A stretch of DNA of 64,000 nucleotides from Litorimonas sp051251645 (GTDB taxonomy: Bacteria > Pseudomonadota > Alphaproteobacteria > Caulobacterales > Maricaulaceae): positions 744,001 to 808,000 of the forward strand of contig JBPOEY010000001.1 in assembly GCA_051251645.1 (NCBI GenBank), given 5' to 3'. A model generated the notes under the pieces. The model was not told where the DNA came from, made no database searches, and was given only the letters and a program-made list of their open reading frames with translations. Each line of letters opens with the position of its first letter. The first letter of the stretch is position 1. This document shows positions 61,167 to 64,000 of the stretch, one piece after another. Both the position numbers and the translations under genes were made by a program.

Positions 61167-62135
61167 ATGGCACGCGCCAAAATCGCTCTTATCGGAGCCG
61201 GCATGATCGGCGGAACACTGGCTCACATTGCGGCTCGGGAAGAGCTGGGTGATGTGGTCTTGTTCGATATTTTCGAAGGCACGGCGAAGGGTAAAGCGCT
61301 CGACTTGGCCGAAGCGTCGCCTGTGTTCGGCAAGGATAGCAATCTCAAAGGCACAAACGATTACGCCGATATTGCGGGTGCAGACGTCTGCATCATCACG
61401 GCGGGTTTCCCGCGTAAACCGGGCATGGACCGCAGTGAGCTGATCGGTAAAAACCTCGGCGTCATTAAACAGGTCGCGGAAGGCATTGCGGAATATGCGC
61501 CCAAAGCCTTTGTGATCTGCATCACCAATCCGCTCGACGCGATGGTTTGGGCGTTACAGAAATTCTCAGGCCTCCAGCCACGCAAAGTCGTCGGCATGGC
61601 CGGTGTGTTGGATAGCGCGCGCTTCCGTTACTTTCTTGCTGACGAGTTCAAATGTTCGGTGGAGGATGTCCATGCTTCCGTTCTTGGTGGCCATGGTGAC
61701 ACCATGGTGCCGCTCGTGCGTTACTCCACGGTTGCGGGTGTGCCTCTGCCAGATCTGATCAAGATGAAATGGACGACGCAGGAACGTATCGACGCGATTG
61801 TTGACAGAACTCGTAAAGGCGGCGGCGAGATTGTTGGCCTGCTGGGCAATGGCTCAGCCTTCTATGCGCCGGCTGAAAGCGCCATTGAAATGGCGACCGC
61901 TTACTTGCGCGATAAGAAACGTATCCTGCCCTGTGCGGTTCGTCTCTCGGGTCAGATTGCGGGCGTCCGGGGCCTCTATGTTGGTGCGCCGGCCATGATT
62001 GGGGCGCGCGGTGTTGAGAAGGTGATGAATATCCGCTTGAAAGCTGATGAGCGCGACATGTTCATGAAGTCAGTTGCCGCGGTCGAGAAGATCATCGCCG
62101 ATTGTCAAGAAATGGAGCCTTCGCTGAAGGACTAA
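61167..62135 (+). CDS. mdh: Malate dehydrogenase
   Basis: A 322-residue LDH-like malate dehydrogenase of the TCA cycle. The NAD-binding GAGMIGG is at 10-16 with D34 selecting NAD, the active-site loop arginines are in FPRKPGMDRSE (81-91), and the catalytic H176 is in LGGHGDTMV. ATG at 61167 is preceded by GGAGA; the longer frame from 61107 is unsupported. The usual sucCD partners are not downstream; a terminator follows. Confidence 0.97.
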   Translation: MARAKIALIGAGMIGGTLAHIAAREELGDVVLFDIFEGTAKGKALDLAEASPVFGKDSNLKGTNDYADIAGADVCIITAGFPRKPGMDRSELIGKNLGVIKQVAEGIAEYAPKAFVICITNPLDAMVWALQKFSGLQPRKVVGMAGVLDSARFRYFLADEFKCSVEDVHASVLGGHGDTMVPLVRYSTVAGVPLPDLIKMKWTTQERIDAIVDRTRKGGGEIVGLLGNGSAFYAPAESAIEMATAYLRDKKRILPCAVRLSGQIAGVRGLYVGAPAMIGARGVEKVMNIRLKADERDMFMKSVAAVEKIIADCQEMEPSLKD

Positions 62136-62156
62136 GTTTTCACGATATTAGATAAG

Positions 62157-62187
62157 AAAAAGCCCGGTCATTGCGCCGGGTTTTTTT
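62157..62187. terminator. Bidirectional terminator between mdh and slt
   Basis: Arms cccgg/ccggg (62163-62167, 62176-62180), extended by A-rich and T-rich flanks, with seven T at 62181-62187 on the plus strand and ctttttctt on the minus strand. It serves both the mdh and the converging transglycosylase gene. Confidence 0.88.
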
Positions 62188-62198
62188 ATGGGTGGGCC

Positions 62199-64000
62199 TT
62201 AGCGAACGCTCGGATGCTGCGAGCCGAACCGTAAATCTTGGTCAATCGTCACAGGCGCGACATTGCCGTTTCGACGGGCCTTATAGACTTGCATGTTTTC
62301 CAGCACGCGTTGGACGTAGTTGCGGGTCTCAGAGAAGGGAATTTTCTCAACCCAATCGATTGGGTCAATTTCCCCTGTGCGCGGATCGCCATTGCGTTCG
62401 ATCCACTGACTGACCCGGCGCGGCCCTGCATTATACGCAACTGCTGCCATGATATAGGACCCATCAAAGTCTTCTAGCAGATCGTGCAAATGCAGCGCGC
62501 CCATGCGCGCCCCATAATTTCGGTCCGTGATGAGGCGGTTGCGATCATAGGGAATGCGGTGTCGACGCGCTGTTGCGCTGGCCGTCGCATTGATCATCTG
62601 CATCATGCCGTAGGCACTGGCGGACGAGATGGCGTTGGCCGCAAATTCGCTTTCTTGTCGCGCAATCGCATAGACAAAGGGGACATCGAACTCTGTTCCC
62701 AGCGCTTCAATCGGATCAACAAGGGGATAGCCATTCTCTGTGAGCATGGACTGGAACCGTCCGGCCTGTTTCGCGGCACGGATAGACGGGCGCATGAAAC
62801 TATACTCAGCGCTGACTTGGCTAAGCAGCGCCAGCTCGTCGAGCGATCCCAAATCATCATCAAGGGCATAGGCAAAGGTTGAGAAGAACCGTTCTTCGCC
62901 GGCTTCGCCGAGCAGACGCAAAGCTTTCACGCGGGGGTCCGTTTCAAACCGTTGTCGAGCTTGAGGCGAAATCATCTGGGGGGGAAGCGTCAGACGCGCT
63001 GTGTCTCCCTGCAAGCGCTTGGTCGCGAGCTGTCCATAATAGGTATTCGGATATTTTGCCGCGGCCGCATAGGCTTGATTCCGTCGTTCATCATTCATCG
63101 CTTCCATCGCGCGGCCCTGCCAATAATGGGCGCGGGATAGGCTAATCGGTGTTGTGACACCCGTTTCAAGGCGTTGGAAACGTTCTAATGCGACGCCGGG
63201 TTGCCCGAGCTTCGTTAACGCAAGCCAGCCGCCGAGAAATTCAGGTTCGAAGAAGGGTGCGCCGCTCGTGGCTCCACTGAACTGCGTCATACGGTACGCT
63301 TCGGCCCAGCGTTCTTCTCCGATCAGCCAGTAGGCCATCAAACGTTTTTCCGTCCACATACGTCCTTGACCGTGCTCTGTCGTTGGGGCTGAGCCGATCT
63401 GTAAATAAACGGGTAAGGCATAGTCTTTGCTTTTGCGTTTACGCCGCCAGCGGGCGCGTTCGAATAAGAACGCCGCATCATTAGCGCGGCTTGCAGGGAT
63501 AGCATTGACGGCGGCATTGATGCCGCGCCCATTCGAGGCGAGTTCCATGCGGGCCGCCATCACGGCACGGTCTTCGCGGCTCATATGCGGGAGGAGTGCC
63601 CGCGCTTTGCCGAAATGTCGTGATCCGAGCCAGATCAAGTGATCCGCCCGCGCCGCATGGTCCTGTGGACTTAAGCGTGACTTATAGTGTTGGAACAAAT
63701 CGCGCTGTACGTCACGCGTGAGCCGGGCATCTCGCCATGCGGCTTTTAACCATCGGTCGGCTTGGTCGCGGTCACCCGCTTGATAAAGCGCGCGCGCTAA
63801 TGCGGCGCGGCCTTCACCGGAGACAGGCTCTTTGCCGTTAAACCATTCGAGGGTGCGGCGTGAAGGTAGAGGGTCATCGAACAGGCGGGCTTCGGCCTTG
63901 GCTTGGATCGACACCATGCGGGGCCAGTCGGACAAGTCATGTACGACATAGGTCAGCCAATCCGTCGGGACATTCGGGTCGCGCGCGGCCCGAACCCAGC
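62199..64000 (-). CDS. slt: Soluble lytic murein transglycosylase, 5' end beyond the window
   Basis: At least 600 residues of an Slt70-like enzyme. A long superhelical region of TPR-like repeats (N-terminal about 430 residues) precedes a C-terminal SLT domain with the catalytic glutamate in ARQESEFAANAISSASAYGMMQM-type context (ES motif), then MGALHLHDLL, AVAYNAGPRRVSQWIERNG and the FSETRNYVQRVLENMQVY end. It cleaves MurNAc-GlcNAc bonds in the periplasm. The frame stays open to base 64000, so the visible TTG at 63935 is not the true start. Confidence 0.94.
   Translation of the reverse strand, partial: WVRAARDPNVPTDWLTYVVHDLSDWPRMVSIQAKAEARLFDDPLPSRRTLEWFNGKEPVSGEGRAALARALYQAGDRDQADRWLKAAWRDARLTRDVQRDLFQHYKSRLSPQDHAARADHLIWLGSRHFGKARALLPHMSREDRAVMAARMELASNGRGINAAVNAIPASRANDAAFLFERARWRRKRKSKDYALPVYLQIGSAPTTEHGQGRMWTEKRLMAYWLIGEERWAEAYRMTQFSGATSGAPFFEPEFLGGWLALTKLGQPGVALERFQRLETGVTTPISLSRAHYWQGRAMEAMNDERRNQAYAAAAKYPNTYYGQLATKRLQGDTARLTLPPQMISPQARQRFETDPRVKALRLLGEAGEERFFSTFAYALDDDLGSLDELALLSQVSAEYSFMRPSIRAAKQAGRFQSMLTENGYPLVDPIEALGTEFDVPFVYAIARQESEFAANAISSASAYGMMQMINATASATARRHRIPYDRNRLITDRNYGARMGALHLHDLLEDFDGSYIMAAVAYNAGPRRVSQWIERNGDPRTGEIDPIDWVEKIPFSETRNYVQRVLENMQVYKARRNGNVAPVTIDQDLRFGSQHPSVR

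Overview
This window is a gene-dense stretch of chromosome from an alphaproteobacterium, most likely a stalked or dimorphic marine type near Hyphomonadaceae/Maricaulales (Caulobacterales sensu lato). The assignment rests on a CtrA cell-cycle regulator, a PopZ-type (DUF2497) C-terminus directly upstream of valS, the tsaE-amgK-murU-addB-addA-trxA order, an accD-folC pair with the alphaproteobacterial loss of the AccD zinc ribbon, and two long TonB-dependent receptors. I see no rRNA, CRISPR array, prophage or insertion sequence. The only tRNA is tRNA-Arg(CCG).

Layout. 0-5.3 kb: end of popZ, valS (carrying an in-frame palindromic insertion), and a tandem pair of DUF3137-type proteins. 5.3-15.7 kb: Ca/Na antiporter and 2Fe-2S ferredoxin on the minus strand, then the plus-strand run tsaE, amgK-like kinase, murU, addB, addA, trxA, which joins tRNA modification, peptidoglycan recycling and double-strand break repair. 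15.7-21.2 kb: two related lipoproteins, a small unknown protein, a peroxiredoxin-like protein, folC, accD, a CcmG/DsbE-like thioredoxin and tRNA-Arg. 21.4-26 kb: a small membrane protein and a tightly overlapped five-gene minus-strand operon (TIGR03084 protein, quinone-oxidoreductase-like MDR enzyme, iron alcohol dehydrogenase, hot-dog thioesterase, PhnZ-like HD protein). 26-32.3 kb: recR, a small conserved protein with rmuC, a TonB receptor, and a SoxR regulator divergent from a VOC-fold gene across a near-perfect SoxR box. 32.4-36.8 kb: ctrA, a coiled-coil gene, then phoB, phoU and phoR without an intervening pst transporter. 37-45.4 kb: a tripartite RND efflux operon ending in an M13 metallopeptidase. 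45.4-56.1 kb: tryptophan dioxygenase plus a kynureninase-like enzyme, a META-domain lipoprotein, an aldehyde dehydrogenase-GMC oxidoreductase-alkylsulfatase operon, and a second TonB receptor. 56.3-64 kb: acyltransferase, CDF metal exporter, a minus-strand envelope cluster (DUF350, trypsin-like protease, extensin-like protein, small membrane protein), mdh, and the 3' part of a soluble lytic transglycosylase that runs off the window.

The genes fit a free-living aerobic heterotroph that scavenges organic carbon (TonB receptors, alkyl sulfate/alcohol oxidation, tryptophan catabolism) and maintains a Caulobacter-like cell cycle and phosphate response. The most unusual observations are the palindromic element inside valS, whose reading frame appears to have been restored by an 11-bp duplication; several structured intergenic elements without an assigned function; the PhnZ-like five-gene operon; and an RND adaptor with an added three-helix membrane module.
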